Below the pieces are notes generated by a model. That model was not told where the DNA came from, made no database searches, and saw nothing but the letters and a program-made list of their open reading frames with translations. Positions 17,393 through 27,400 of a DNA stretch of 64,000 nt are shown one piece after another. Origin of the DNA: Chitinophagaceae bacterium. GTDB lineage: Bacteria; Bacteroidota; Bacteroidia; Chitinophagales; Chitinophagaceae. A program made the translations under genes and the position numbers. The number at the start of each line of letters is the position of its first letter. Within the stretch, counting starts at the first letter, position 1. The stretch covers positions 1,364,001-1,428,000 of the forward strand of contig JALHNJ010000001.1 in the NCBI GenBank assembly GCA_022843585.1. The letters are read 5' to 3'.

Positions 17393-19042
17393 TTAATTGC
17401 TAAATAAAGGGGGACGTTTTTTATTATGATCTGTTTTATCCTGGAAGGCTTTGGCGGCAGCTAAGATAGTGGCTTCATCGTATAAATTTCCAATTAATGA
17501 AATACTAAGCGGAGCTCCGTTTCTGTTAAACCCCATCGGCATACAAACTACCGGGTGGCCGGTAAGATTGGTGATGGCTAATTGCCGGCCTGCAAAACTT
17601 GGTACAATCACTACATCATAATTTTTCATAAAATCATTCATGCCTTTGCATAAGTTATAGCGATAACGGTTTGCATTAATATATTCTACTGCAGGAATCG
17701 TTCTGGCAGTCCGAAAAGAGTTCGGCCAAAAATCTTTGTCTTGTCGTTCAATCAAATCATCCCGGTTGCTGCGGGTTAGTTCATCAAATGCAGCGGCACT
17801 TTCAGCATTTAAAATAAGACCTACATAATTTACCGGGTAAAATGTTGAATCCGGAAATACAACTGGTTTTACATTGGCTCCTAACGAACGGTATACTTCC
17901 AATACTTTCCATTCAGGTGCATCTGCATTTAATCGTTTAAAATAATTTTCTGCATAGGCAATGCGAACTTTTGTCCAGTCTACTTTACCCGTATAATTAA
18001 AAGCATGTTTTACAGCAGAGGGATCATTGCCATCTGTACCATTGATGGCATTATAAACCATGGCTGCATCCTCTGCACTCCGGCAGATAGGTCCTACCTT
18101 ATCGAGACTCCAGCAAAGCACCATGACGCCATAGCGACTCACAGTTCCAAAAGTTGGCCGCAAACCAGTAACACCACAGCGGGTAGAAGGTGATACAATA
18201 GAACCCAACGTTTCTGTACCAATGGCAAAAGGTAGCAGGCCGGCACTTACAGCCGCAGCAGAACCTGCAGAGGAGCCGCTGGAACCTTGTAGTAAATTCC
18301 AGGGATTTTTTGTTTCGCCACCAAACCATTTATTATTATACGCTAATGCACCGAGTGAAAGTTTAGCACATAGCACAGCGCCATAACTTTTAAGCATCGT
18401 GTACACATACGAGTCAACATCTAACACCTGGTCTTTATAGGGTGCGGAACCAAATGTTGTTTTATATCCTTTTACGGCAAACAAGTCTTTTAGTCCGTAA
18501 GGAATTCCATGTAATGGACCCCGGTAATAACCTTCGCTTAATTCTTTATCGGCTTGTTTAGCTTGCTGCATCGCTAAGTCTTCGGTCAATGTAATTACGC
18601 ATTGTAATGTATCGCCCCATTTTTTTAAGCGTTCAATGAAAAATTTTGTCAGTTCAACCGAGCTTATTTTTTTATTGATGATGAGTGATGCGAGTTGCGG
18701 CAGCGAATAAAATGCCAGCTCATTTTTATTGGCCGGTAACTCTATGCTGTAAGGAATGTTCCAGTTGATCCTGATTTTTTTGGTTGGAATTTTGTATCCT
18801 AAGGGAGCCGGGTGAAATGCAAAAGGATAAGTAACATCATTAGCAGGCATAGTGCGGTGCAATCCTTTATATAATTGCAGGTTGCTGTTGATACCGCCTA
18901 TCATGGAATCAAGTTCCGCTTCAGTAAAATCAAGGTCGTAGAGTTGTACCGTTTGTTGTAACAGCCGGATGGAATCCATTTTTGTTTGAGCCTGTAAGCA
19001 AAAGAAGAAAAATGAAAACAGGATGCTGAGTAAGATGCTCAT
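17393..19042 (-). CDS. Secreted amidase (amidase signature family)
   Basis: A 549-residue protein with an N-terminal signal peptide (about 1-18, ending LQAQ). The amidase signature Ser-cisSer-Lys machinery is visible: Lys185 in HGIPYGLKDLF, the serine-rich GSSGSSAGSAAA segment at 253-264, and the nucleophile Ser281 in GTETLGSIVSPST, where the usual GGS is LGS. Members hydrolyse carboxamides or transfer ammonia; export argues against a GatA role. It is the first gene of the two-gene unit with the amidohydrolase and is divergent from the lipoprotein at 19114. Confidence 0.9.
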   Translation of the reverse strand: MSILLSILFSFFFFCLQAQTKMDSIRLLQQTVQLYDLDFTEAELDSMIGGINSNLQLYKGLHRTMPANDVTYPFAFHPAPLGYKIPTKKIRINWNIPYSIELPANKNELAFYSLPQLASLIINKKISSVELTKFFIERLKKWGDTLQCVITLTEDLAMQQAKQADKELSEGYYRGPLHGIPYGLKDLFAVKGYKTTFGSAPYKDQVLDVDSYVYTMLKSYGAVLCAKLSLGALAYNNKWFGGETKNPWNLLQGSSGSSAGSAAAVSAGLLPFAIGTETLGSIVSPSTRCGVTGLRPTFGTVSRYGVMVLCWSLDKVGPICRSAEDAAMVYNAINGTDGNDPSAVKHAFNYTGKVDWTKVRIAYAENYFKRLNADAPEWKVLEVYRSLGANVKPVVFPDSTFYPVNYVGLILNAESAAAFDELTRSNRDDLIERQDKDFWPNSFRTARTIPAVEYINANRYRYNLCKGMNDFMKNYDVVIVPSFAGRQLAITNLTGHPVVCMPMGFNRNGAPLSISLIGNLYDEATILAAAKAFQDKTDHNKKRPPLFSN

Positions 19043-19113
19043 ATAATCAGTTTTGGGATGCTTGAAATTACAGAAATTAATTCTTTATCTTTCATTACCA
19101 AAAACCAACAAGT

Positions 19114-19533
19114 ATGAAGATTTTAAAAACATTACCTGCTGTTGTTTTATTAACAACAACACTAATCTCCTGCGGGGGAAACGACAGTAAAGAACCTGGA
19201 AAAGAAGCTGAAAAGACTGCTGAAGAAAAGGCGGTGACTGCAGATTCCGGGCCAGCCACAAAGTTAGAAGGAGCCTGGGAAATCAAAAGGGCAGAAGGCA
19301 GCATGGGCGACCTTAATGTAGGAACAGTGTACGAGTTCAAAGGCAGTAAATTATCTTTTGGAAAAGATGGTTATACAAATCCCGGCAGTACAATTGTTAC
19401 GGATAGCACTTTTAGTTTCCAGGCCAATGGAAACGAATTAAAGTTTATGTACAATTATAAATTTAATGGCGACACACTGGTGGTAGAAATGCAAAACAGT
19501 GGCGGCCAGATTTTTCACATGGTGAAGAAATAA
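19114..19533 (+). CDS. Small lipoprotein, lipocalin-like beta domain
   Basis: A 139-residue protein with lipobox LISCGG (Cys20), a Glu/Lys-rich linker (about 25-50), and a compact domain beginning KLEGAWEIKRAEG. The LEGxW start followed by alternating strands is reminiscent of lipocalin-like domains of Bacteroidota. I cannot assign a function. It is followed by its own terminator and appears monocistronic. Confidence 0.65.
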   Translation: MKILKTLPAVVLLTTTLISCGGNDSKEPGKEAEKTAEEKAVTADSGPATKLEGAWEIKRAEGSMGDLNVGTVYEFKGSKLSFGKDGYTNPGSTIVTDSTFSFQANGNELKFMYNYKFNGDTLVVEMQNSGGQIFHMVKK

Positions 19534-19558
19534 ATAATAATATTATAAATTAAATAGT

Positions 19559-19590
19559 AATCTCTGGCTGAAAGGCCGGGGATTTTTTTT
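19559..19590 (+). terminator. Intrinsic terminator
   Basis: AATCTCTGGC (19559-19568) pairs with GCCGGGGATT (19575-19584) with two G-T pairs, a 6-nt loop and a run of eight T including the stem end. It ends the lipoprotein transcript. Confidence 0.8.
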
Positions 19591-19684
19591 TAAAAGTTCG
19601 TGTATCAGCAAAAGAGCTGCGTCACAACTAATCCCCGAAAGTTTGGCATTATGAGTAACTTGCCTGTAATATCGCTATTCAATA

Positions 19685-20506
19685 ATGATGATACCAGGCA
19701 AAAGAGAAAAATTTCGGAATAGGCTTCATGAAATTATTTATGAATCAAATACCCTTGCCGGTAAAATTTTTGATGTTTCATTGCTCATATTGATCCTGGC
19801 GAGTATTTTAATTGTAATGCTCGATAGTGTTGAGAAATACCATCGAACCTATGGTGATCTCTTTCTTATACTGGAATGGATATTCACTATCATTTTTACG
19901 ATTGAATATATACTTCGTTTGATCACTATAAAAAAACCCGTCAGATATATATTCAGCTTTTTAGGCATCATCGATCTGCTGGCTATTATTCCCAGCTACC
20001 TGAGTATTGTTTTTGGTGGTGCACAATCCTTATTAGTGTTGAGAGCATTGCGCCTGCTTCGGGTGTTCCGGATATTTAAACTCACTCATTTTCTTTCCGA
20101 AATGCAATTTTTGGGTGTAGCCATTAAAGGAAGTTTAAGAAAGATCAGCATATTCATGATGGTGGTGTTGATGCTGGTGATTATACTCGGTTCAATAATG
20201 TACCTGGTAGAAAAAGGCGAACATGGATTTTCAAGTATCCCTGAGAGTATTTATTGGGCTATTGTTACCATCACTACCGTGGGGTATGGCGATATTTCAC
20301 CTGTTACCGCTGTAGGTAAATTTGTAGCCAGTATTATAATGTTAATGGGTTATGGTATTATCGCCGTTCCAACGGGCATTGTAACAACCGAGATGGCATT
20401 AGCAGCAAGAAAAAGAGACGAAAAACAGGAAGTGTGTCCTAAATGCGGCAAAGAAGGACATGACAGGGATGCATTGTATTGTAAAAAATGTGGGGAGTTG
20501 CTTTAA
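19685..20506 (+). CDS. Voltage-gated-type potassium channel with C-terminal zinc ribbon
   Basis: A 273-residue integral membrane protein with six predicted membrane segments. The S4-like voltage sensor is at about 118-133 (RALRLLRVFRIFK, regularly spaced arginines). The selectivity filter TVGYGD at 198-203 marks potassium selectivity, followed by the S6 helix. The cytoplasmic tail ends in a zinc-ribbon-like CPKCG...CKKCG (Cys251, 254, 266, 269). Length fits prokaryotic Kv-like channels. Two adjacent ATGs (19685, 19688) are equally possible starts. No potassium-related gene is nearby. Confidence 0.9.
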   Translation: MMIPGKREKFRNRLHEIIYESNTLAGKIFDVSLLILILASILIVMLDSVEKYHRTYGDLFLILEWIFTIIFTIEYILRLITIKKPVRYIFSFLGIIDLLAIIPSYLSIVFGGAQSLLVLRALRLLRVFRIFKLTHFLSEMQFLGVAIKGSLRKISIFMMVVLMLVIILGSIMYLVEKGEHGFSSIPESIYWAIVTITTVGYGDISPVTAVGKFVASIIMLMGYGIIAVPTGIVTTEMALAARKRDEKQEVCPKCGKEGHDRDALYCKKCGELL

Positions 20507-20527
20507 AAGATAAAATTTTTGATAGCA

Positions 20528-21028
20528 CTATATTTGTCGAATCAAGTATAATAATTTCCAGTTTTCAGCAACACTGTCAATTTGGTTTTCATTTAATTCC
20601 ATATCTAACAGTCCTCTTTTGTTGTAAAAAAAAAGGTTGCCATTTCTTTTGACAACTGAATCACCATAAACTTTAGAATAAATGTTCAGCTGATAAAAAA
20701 GAGTATCGTTATATCTTTTTCTAAAAGCGTCAGCTTCATAATCAAGTCCGCTTGAGTCAGTTAAAGGTGTTACAATTTTCCATACATGTAGAATTTCGAA
20801 TTTTTGGGGTAGGTCTTTTCCAGATTCCCATCTATTGCCAAAGTAGGTATTGTATTTATTCACAGCCTTCATATAATTATCTATAATAGGAATATGAAGA
20901 CTTTTCCTTAATTCGTTTGATTTAACACCATAATGTAGATTAGAGATTCGATGTCTATTATAAAAAAAGTCAAACACCAAATAGCCAATAACGAGCAGAA
21001 AAGCTATTAGAAATAGATTTTTTTTCAT
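20528..21028 (-). CDS. Hypothetical membrane-anchored protein
   Basis: A 166-residue protein with one N-terminal hydrophobic segment (about residues 4-23) and no lipobox. The rest is hydrophilic with many Asn/Tyr/Lys residues and looks extracytoplasmic. I do not recognise the family. It converges on the potassium channel gene with a 21-nt gap and no clear terminator. The A/T-rich codon use differs mildly from neighbouring genes, which could indicate an accessory gene. Confidence 0.55.
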   Translation of the reverse strand: MKKNLFLIAFLLVIGYLVFDFFYNRHRISNLHYGVKSNELRKSLHIPIIDNYMKAVNKYNTYFGNRWESGKDLPQKFEILHVWKIVTPLTDSSGLDYEADAFRKRYNDTLFYQLNIYSKVYGDSVVKRNGNLFFYNKRGLLDMELNENQIDSVAENWKLLYLIRQI

Positions 21029-21129
21029 AATAATAAAAACATCCTTGAGTTGTGTAGAACATTTTTATTTGCGAAATAATGGTGCATTTCATATTTAAGA
21101 ACCACCAAAATTTTGCGGCTGCTACTAAT

Positions 21130-22239
21130 CTACACTCCCGCCAAAAACTGATTTTTTATATACTCTGCAACAGAAGCCAGTGTTTTTGTTTTTTCAAATA
21201 TGGCCAACTGTCTGTCTGCACCAGTTCCATTCTCCAGCATTTTATGTACATATTGAATGCGGTGGCGGCTGCCCAAATGATCTAATACAGGGTCTAAGAA
21301 ATCAAGTAGTTCATAGATCAGAGCTCTTGTATTTACTTCTTCTTCTTTTCCGAAGTCAATTAAATAGCCGTCCACTCCATAGCGGCTGGCTCTCCATTTA
21401 TTTTCATTGAGTAATGCCCTGGAATATTGAATGAAGTTGAGGTTCTTGGATCGCAGCATATATATTCTGGCACAAATTGCCTGGAACAATGCAGCAATGG
21501 TAATGGTTTCATCCACCGTCATCGGAATATCACAAATACGAAACTCCACGGTATTAAAGAATGGGTGCACCCGCAGATCCCACCATATTTTTTTTGCATT
21601 ATCAATACAATTAGTTTTGATAAGCAGCTTTACATAATTGTCGTATGCTTCAATGCTATCAAACGAATCAGGAATACCGGTTCTTGGAAATTTATCAAAC
21701 ACTTTAGTGCGGAAAGATTTATACCCTGTCATTCTTCCTTCCCAAAAAGGAGAGTTGGTACTTAAAGCAAATATGTGCGGTAAAAAATAGCGGGTACTAT
21801 TGGCAATATGATTCGCCAGTTCCCTGTTCTCCATTCCCACATGCACATGTAATCCAAAAATTAAATTACTGCGGGCCGCTTCCTGTAATTCATTTACCAG
21901 TTCATTATAACGAATATGGTCGGTAATCAATTGGCTTTCCCAATGGCTGAAGGGATGAGTACCCGAAGCTCCCATAGCAAATCCTAATCCATCTGCAATG
22001 CCGGAAATAGTTTTACGAAGTGTAGATACATCTGTATAGGCTTCATCAATGTCGGCGCAAATATCAGTTCCTACTTCCACTACTGCCTGGTGCATTTCGG
22101 CTTTTACCTTGTCTTTAATCACCTTTTGTCCTTCCTGCACAATTTTTTGTTCATGGCTTTTGAGTTCAAAAGTTTTTGGGTCAAGTACCATGTACTCTTC
22201 TTCTACACCAAGGGTAAAATTTTTATAATTCAGGATCAT
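21130..22239 (-). CDS. Carboxylate-amine ligase (GCS2/YbdK family)
   Basis: A 369-residue cytoplasmic enzyme starting TLGVEEEYMVLDP, the signature of the glutamate-cysteine ligase type 2 (COG2170) family, with HVHVGM and ASRYGVDGYLIDF further in. The family forms gamma-glutamyl or other amide bonds with ATP; YbdK itself has weak glutamate-cysteine ligase activity. The gene lies downstream of the ATP-grasp gene at 22353 on the same strand, with a 113-nt gap that contains an inverted repeat. A joint peptide-like biosynthetic pathway is plausible; the product is unknown. Confidence 0.92.
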   Translation of the reverse strand: MILNYKNFTLGVEEEYMVLDPKTFELKSHEQKIVQEGQKVIKDKVKAEMHQAVVEVGTDICADIDEAYTDVSTLRKTISGIADGLGFAMGASGTHPFSHWESQLITDHIRYNELVNELQEAARSNLIFGLHVHVGMENRELANHIANSTRYFLPHIFALSTNSPFWEGRMTGYKSFRTKVFDKFPRTGIPDSFDSIEAYDNYVKLLIKTNCIDNAKKIWWDLRVHPFFNTVEFRICDIPMTVDETITIAALFQAICARIYMLRSKNLNFIQYSRALLNENKWRASRYGVDGYLIDFGKEEEVNTRALIYELLDFLDPVLDHLGSRHRIQYVHKMLENGTGADRQLAIFEKTKTLASVAEYIKNQFLAGV

Positions 22240-22240
22240 A

Positions 22241-22345
22241 AGTTAGTTTATAGTTTAATCTTTATAGTTCATAGTTTGGATTCCCGCTAAAGTAAAAGTG
22301 CAAGAACTTTTTACGATAACTACAAACCACAAACTATGAACAATA
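22241..22345. repeat. Intergenic inverted repeat, copy A
   Basis: GTTCATAGTTTG (22267-22278) pairs perfectly with CAAACTATGAAC (22330-22341). Within the right arm, 22313-22335 is identical over 23 bases to 37298-37320, and both elements also share TAAAGTAAAA in the loop. It fills the gap between two co-directional minus-strand genes, just past the stop of the upstream one. Confidence 0.75.
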
Positions 22346-22352
22346 AACTTTT

Positions 22353-23306
22353 TTATATTAATGGACTGCCGTTCGCACCTCTTCTTACATATTCTCCCCA
22401 TGTAAGATTATCTTCTCCTTCCTTATTAGCCAGTGCTTTTTCAATGGCATAAGTTGCTGCAGTTTCAACTACCCATTCAAAATTTTCTTCCCCTACACTT
22501 GCTTTATCAGCATCAGGCGCAGGATTACAAAAATCAATGGCATACGGAACACCATCTCTTATGGCTAACTCAACAGTATTAAAATCATACCCGAGGTATT
22601 TATTAATTTTCAGAACGATGTCAGTCATTTGCTGCAATCTTTCTGCAGAGGGTTTAAAGTCGGCTACATAGCGCAAATGATGCGGATTGCGGGGTTCATA
22701 CGACATAATGCGAACATACTTGCCGCCGATGCAATAGCAACGGTAATATTCTGTAAACACAATCTCTTCCTGGAATAGCATAACCAGTTGTCCTGTTTCA
22801 GCATGTTTTTCAAAAAAATCTTCTTTGCTATCTAACCGGTACACATTCTTCCACCCACCACCAGCAAACGGTTTCATATAAACAGGAAAACCAGTGTAAC
22901 CGAAAATGCTATCCCAATCCAGCGGGAAAGCAAGATTGCTGAATGATTCGTTGGAGGTATCATCCGGAAGATCCCGGGAAGGGATGATGGCGGTTTTTGG
23001 AACGGGCACACCAATTTTTGTCATCAAACAATTATTGAAATACTTATCATCTGCACTCCACCAGAAAGGATTATTAATAACAGCTGTTCCGGTAACCGCT
23101 GCATTCTTTAACCAGGTACGATAAAAAGGTACATCTTGTGAAATACGGTCAATGATCACGGTGTACCCAGTATGCACACCTTGCATGGCTTTATCTATAC
23201 GAACAGGTTCTGCAATAATGCCCGGTACATTTTTACTATTTACCCTTGCTACAAATGCTTCGGGGAATGAACGTTCTTTTCCGTGCAGGATTCCAATTTT
23301 CTTCAT
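22353..23306 (-). CDS. ATP-grasp domain protein (D-Ala-D-Ala ligase/RimK-like)
   Basis: A 317-residue protein with an ATP-grasp layout: pre-grasp N-terminal third, MTKIGVPVPKTAII, the phosphate-binding strand FPVYMKPFAGGGWKNV, the hinge VMLFQEEI, and the metal site VELAIRDGVPYAIDFCNPAPDAD, which supplies Glu, Asp and Asn ligands. It should activate a carboxylate with ATP and couple it to an amine. It is co-directional with the GCS2 ligase and divergent from the esterase at 23488, a combination that looks like a small-molecule or peptide pathway. Substrates are unknown. Confidence 0.85.
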   Translation of the reverse strand: MKKIGILHGKERSFPEAFVARVNSKNVPGIIAEPVRIDKAMQGVHTGYTVIIDRISQDVPFYRTWLKNAAVTGTAVINNPFWWSADDKYFNNCLMTKIGVPVPKTAIIPSRDLPDDTSNESFSNLAFPLDWDSIFGYTGFPVYMKPFAGGGWKNVYRLDSKEDFFEKHAETGQLVMLFQEEIVFTEYYRCYCIGGKYVRIMSYEPRNPHHLRYVADFKPSAERLQQMTDIVLKINKYLGYDFNTVELAIRDGVPYAIDFCNPAPDADKASVGEENFEWVVETAATYAIEKALANKEGEDNLTWGEYVRRGANGSPLI

Positions 23307-23487
23307 AAACAGATTTTAATTGATGAATAAAGCAGCCATTGCAAAATAGGTAAGGCAATAATGCACCGACTTTTACCAAATTTATTTTTTCAAAGCCATA
23401 TAAACAAATTAACCTGCTACAAGGATGTGCATCTTGAATTAAGTTTGAACAAGGGCTGATTATTATGAAATCCTTAATTTTGCCGCC

Positions 23488-24318
23488 ATGCAATTGGCCA
23501 ATGTACCCGGTATTCAGGTTGAAACAAACACCATCGAGTCAACTTTTCTCGAAAGATCTGTGAAAGTGGATATATATCTGCCTCCTAATGTGGCGGACCC
23601 TTCCCAAATTAGTTTACTGCTGATCAACGACGGACAGGATTTACCAAAAATGTTGTTTGATGAAATGCTTGCTAATTTGTATGCAAGCGATGCTAACATA
23701 GGTCCACTATTGTGTGTAGGCATTCATTGTGCACCTGATCGTAAAATGGAATACGGCGTTGCCGGACATGAAGACTTTTTAGGCAGGGGTGCCAATGCAG
23801 GATTATTTACGCTGTTTGTTTTTGAAGAATTGCTTCCGTTTATACGCAAAACCTATGCGGTTTCGTCTTTTAAAGAAAAAGCTTTTGCTGGTTTTTCTTT
23901 GGGAGGACTGATGGCATTAGATATTGTGTGGAACTATCCCACAGAATTTACTAAAGTGGGTGTTTTTTCAGGTTCGCTTTGGTGGAGAAATATTGATCAG
24001 TCAGATGAATTGTATGATGATGATAAACATCGCATCATACACCAGCAAATACGAAATGGGAGTTTTTACCCCTGGTTGAAATTCTTTTTTCAATGTGGTA
24101 ATATGGATGAAACAAAAGACAGGAATAATAACGGCATTATTGATTCAATAGATGATACACTCGACCTCATTAAAGAATTGGAGGCAAAGGGATATAAGGA
24201 AGAAAAAGATATTAAGTATCTGGAAATGAAAGATGGCCGGCATGATGTAGCAACCTGGGGCAGGGCCATGCCTGCTTTTTTAAAATGGGGCTGGGGTATA
24301 AAGCAACAACCCGATTAA
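23488..24318 (+). CDS. Putative serine esterase (esterase D/Fes-like alpha/beta hydrolase)
   Basis: A 276-residue protein without signal peptide. The nucleophile elbow GFSLGG has Ser137, and the catalytic histidine is probably in KDGRHDVATW near residue 254. The fold resembles PF00756 esterases such as enterochelin esterase. A DRNNNGIIDSID stretch at about 210 looks like a calcium-binding EF-hand-type loop inserted in the hydrolase. It is divergent from the ATP-grasp gene, with a TAATTTTG -7-like box at 23475-23482 and a leader of about 5 nt. It may release or modify the product of the neighbouring ligases (inference). Confidence 0.8.
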   Translation: MQLANVPGIQVETNTIESTFLERSVKVDIYLPPNVADPSQISLLLINDGQDLPKMLFDEMLANLYASDANIGPLLCVGIHCAPDRKMEYGVAGHEDFLGRGANAGLFTLFVFEELLPFIRKTYAVSSFKEKAFAGFSLGGLMALDIVWNYPTEFTKVGVFSGSLWWRNIDQSDELYDDDKHRIIHQQIRNGSFYPWLKFFFQCGNMDETKDRNNNGIIDSIDDTLDLIKELEAKGYKEEKDIKYLEMKDGRHDVATWGRAMPAFLKWGWGIKQQPD

Positions 24319-24348
24319 TCAACCTGCATTATATTTTGGTTCAACATA

Positions 24349-24382
24349 AAAAACCTCCCGATTTAAATCGGGAGGTTTTTTT
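24349..24382. terminator. Bidirectional terminator, perfect palindrome
   Basis: A perfect 32-bp palindrome at 24349-24380 centred between 24364 and 24365, with core arms CCTCCCGATTT and AAATCGGGAGG and A/T runs on both sides. It lies between the convergent esterase and TonB receptor genes and should stop transcription from both directions. Confidence 0.92.
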
Positions 24383-24401
24383 ATAAGTTATTAAGTAAGT
24401 C

Positions 24402-27400
24402 TTAATTGAATAAGTAACGAAGACCAAACTGAACAGAGTAAGTAGAAGCAATACTTACATTATCTCTAAATGTTCTTGTTACAATTTGATTATTTGCTGT
24501 TGCCAATCTGAATTGAGGTATTACAGCACCACCGGGAACCAATGAATTCTGATTTTGCGGTAACAAAATCTGGCTGGCGTTAATTGTTTTTAATTTACCC
24601 CAGCTAGGATTCAGCATATTACCAAAGTTGAAGATATCAGCCGTAAACTGAAGTGTATTACGGTTCTTACCTGCCTTTACAAAAATATCCTGCATAAATT
24701 TCAAGTCAACCCGGTTAAGCCAAGGTAATTGTGCACCATTTCGTTCTGCATATTGACCTCTATGTGCTTTAAGATATTTATCCTGCATGATATATTCTTC
24801 AAACAAGTTACGTTGTGCAGTCTGGTCGTAAACTACACCTCCAACAGTCTGGCTGCTAAATTGCATTTGCTGCACCTGTCCGGCAGTAGGAATGTAAATA
24901 AGGTCGTTGCCATTTACACCATCTCTGTTGAAGTCGCCGTTGTAAGTATAAGAGAATCTGCCGTTGATAGAGCCATTATAAAATAATGAAATAGTTGTAG
25001 CCAGGAATTTGAAATATTCTTTACGGTAAGACAGCATTGCTACAACATTGTCTGGTACCACAAATCCTGAATGAGAAAGTTGAGGAGTATTTAAGCCAAA
25101 CACTTGCTGTGTGCCCTGGTAAGCACCCAAAGGCTGGTCGCCACCACCATCATGTAAATTGCCGGCAATTGATTTTGTGTAAGCAACAGATGCCATCAAA
25201 CCTTTACTAAAAGGTTTTTCTATTCTTGCAGTTAATGAAAAATAGTAGCCTTTGTTACCATTATCAATTATAGTTGGAACAAACTGGCTATTGCCACCTG
25301 GAACAAAAACACCTGCAGGGTTCAATGTGTTAATAAATCTAGTCTGTACTGTTGAACCATACATTGGCCTGTTATCTGGGTAACCAGACACATTTAAGTT
25401 TTGCGGTGCTATATAGTTAGGGCTTCTAAAGAAAGCTGTATTTAAATCTTTATTATAAATTGCCTCAACTGTTCCTACCATACCCCATGGTAACTTAGTG
25501 TCCATGGCCAAACTCGTTTTCCAGGTTTGTGGATTTCTGAAACTTTCGGTTAAAGCTGTTACAGAAGCAGGAACTATTGTTCCGGCTGCGGGTACTGAAC
25601 CTGGGCGGTAAGCAGCAGGGTCAGGATTAAATGGACCAGGCGTTGCAACACCAGATAATGCACCAGTTGAAGTATATCTGTTAAATGCCTGGGTAATTTG
25701 AAGCATTCCATTATCACCTGATTGGCTAACTATCCATACAAATGGAATTTTTCCGGTGAAGATTCCAGAACCACCACGAATTTGTAAAGAACGGTCGCCA
25801 TATAGATCCCAGTTAAAAGCAACTCTTGGAGACCACATCAATCTTTTACCAGGTAGGATACCTGTATTTACTTTTTCTCCCCCTTCAAAATTTTGAGCTA
25901 ATACAAGTGGGTGAGTTAACACCTGGGGTACACCCGGGTAGGTAGGTAAATCAATTCTTAAACCTACAGTTAACTTGAAATCTTTATTTATTGAAATTTC
26001 ATCCTGGCCATATACAGAGTATTGTCTGAATTTAAAGGAAGAAAAAGCAGGAGCAAAATTCTTCGATAATGAATACGTTAATGCATAGTCAGTTGGAAGT
26101 GCTCTTAAAGCCGGGTTAGGGTTTAAAGCACTTTCAAAATCAGCCCATGTTGCAAAACGATAATAACTTGTTGCAAAACGCTGGAAACCGTTGATCGTTT
26201 GGCTCTCATCAAACTGGAAACCTACTGTCCAGCTATGTTTATTTGTTTTCCAGGTAAGGTTATCAACTAATGAATACATTTTTACCTGGCGAAGGTTACC
26301 GAAACTAAATGGCTCATAACCAAACGATGTGTAAACTGCTCCAACACCACTTCCGGCTTGTGGAACAACACCACCACCAGTGCTCATAATATCCACAAAT
26401 GGGAATACCTGGCTATCAGATTCACGGGAATCATTTTGGTAAGTATATGTGGCTCTTACTGTGTTAGACAACTTTCCAAATGTGGAGTTCAATTCCCCTG
26501 CAAATGAATAGAAATTAGCACCCTGGAAATAGTTTGAATTTTTGAAATGCAAAGCAGTACCAGCAGTTCTGGTAGCCGTACTACCCGCTACAGTACCTAA
26601 ACCGCCAACAGAAGTACTTGGACCATTTGGTTCACCACCTTCTACCTGGCTATAGCGTAGGTTAAGACGGTGTTTATTGCTGATGTTCCAGTCAATACGG
26701 GCCATTATTTTTGTTCTTTCAATATCCGGGGTATAATTATCAAACGGACCTGTTACATAACCATAGTTGTTAAGCAGGTAATTACTAATATATGTTAACG
26801 AATCAGCTGTTGGCCTTTTAATATTGGGGCTGCTTCCATAAGGAGCGGCCGCTGTTGCAGCAGGGTTAGGTTGTATTGAACGGGGTTGCTTTTCTGTTTC
26901 ATAGTTAATAAAGAAAAACAATTTGTTTTTAATGATCGGACCACCAATGCGAACACCTTTTTGGTTGAACTCTTCCGGAGGTCTTGTAAAATAAGTATTC
27001 TCAACTCTTCTTCCCCGCTGTTTTTCTGTTCTGAAATAATTGTAAACAGATCCGGTAATTGTATTAGTTCCTGAACGAGTTACCGCATTGATAGCACTGC
27101 CAATAAACCCTGTCTGGCGAATATCATAGGGAGTGATGTTTACTGAAATCTCATCCAATGCATCCAACGAAATTGGAGCACCTCCCGCAGGAAGATTACT
27201 ACCAATACCGAAACTATTATTGAAATCAGCACCATCAATGGTAAAATTATTCTGACGATAGTTACCACCGCCTATAGAAGCACCATTGCTTTGCGGAGTA
27301 GCACGGGTAAGATCGTTTATACTTCTGGAAATAGTTGGCAACTGATTAATCTGACGTTGATTAATGTTAGTAACCGCCCCGGTTCTATTAGCATTTAATA

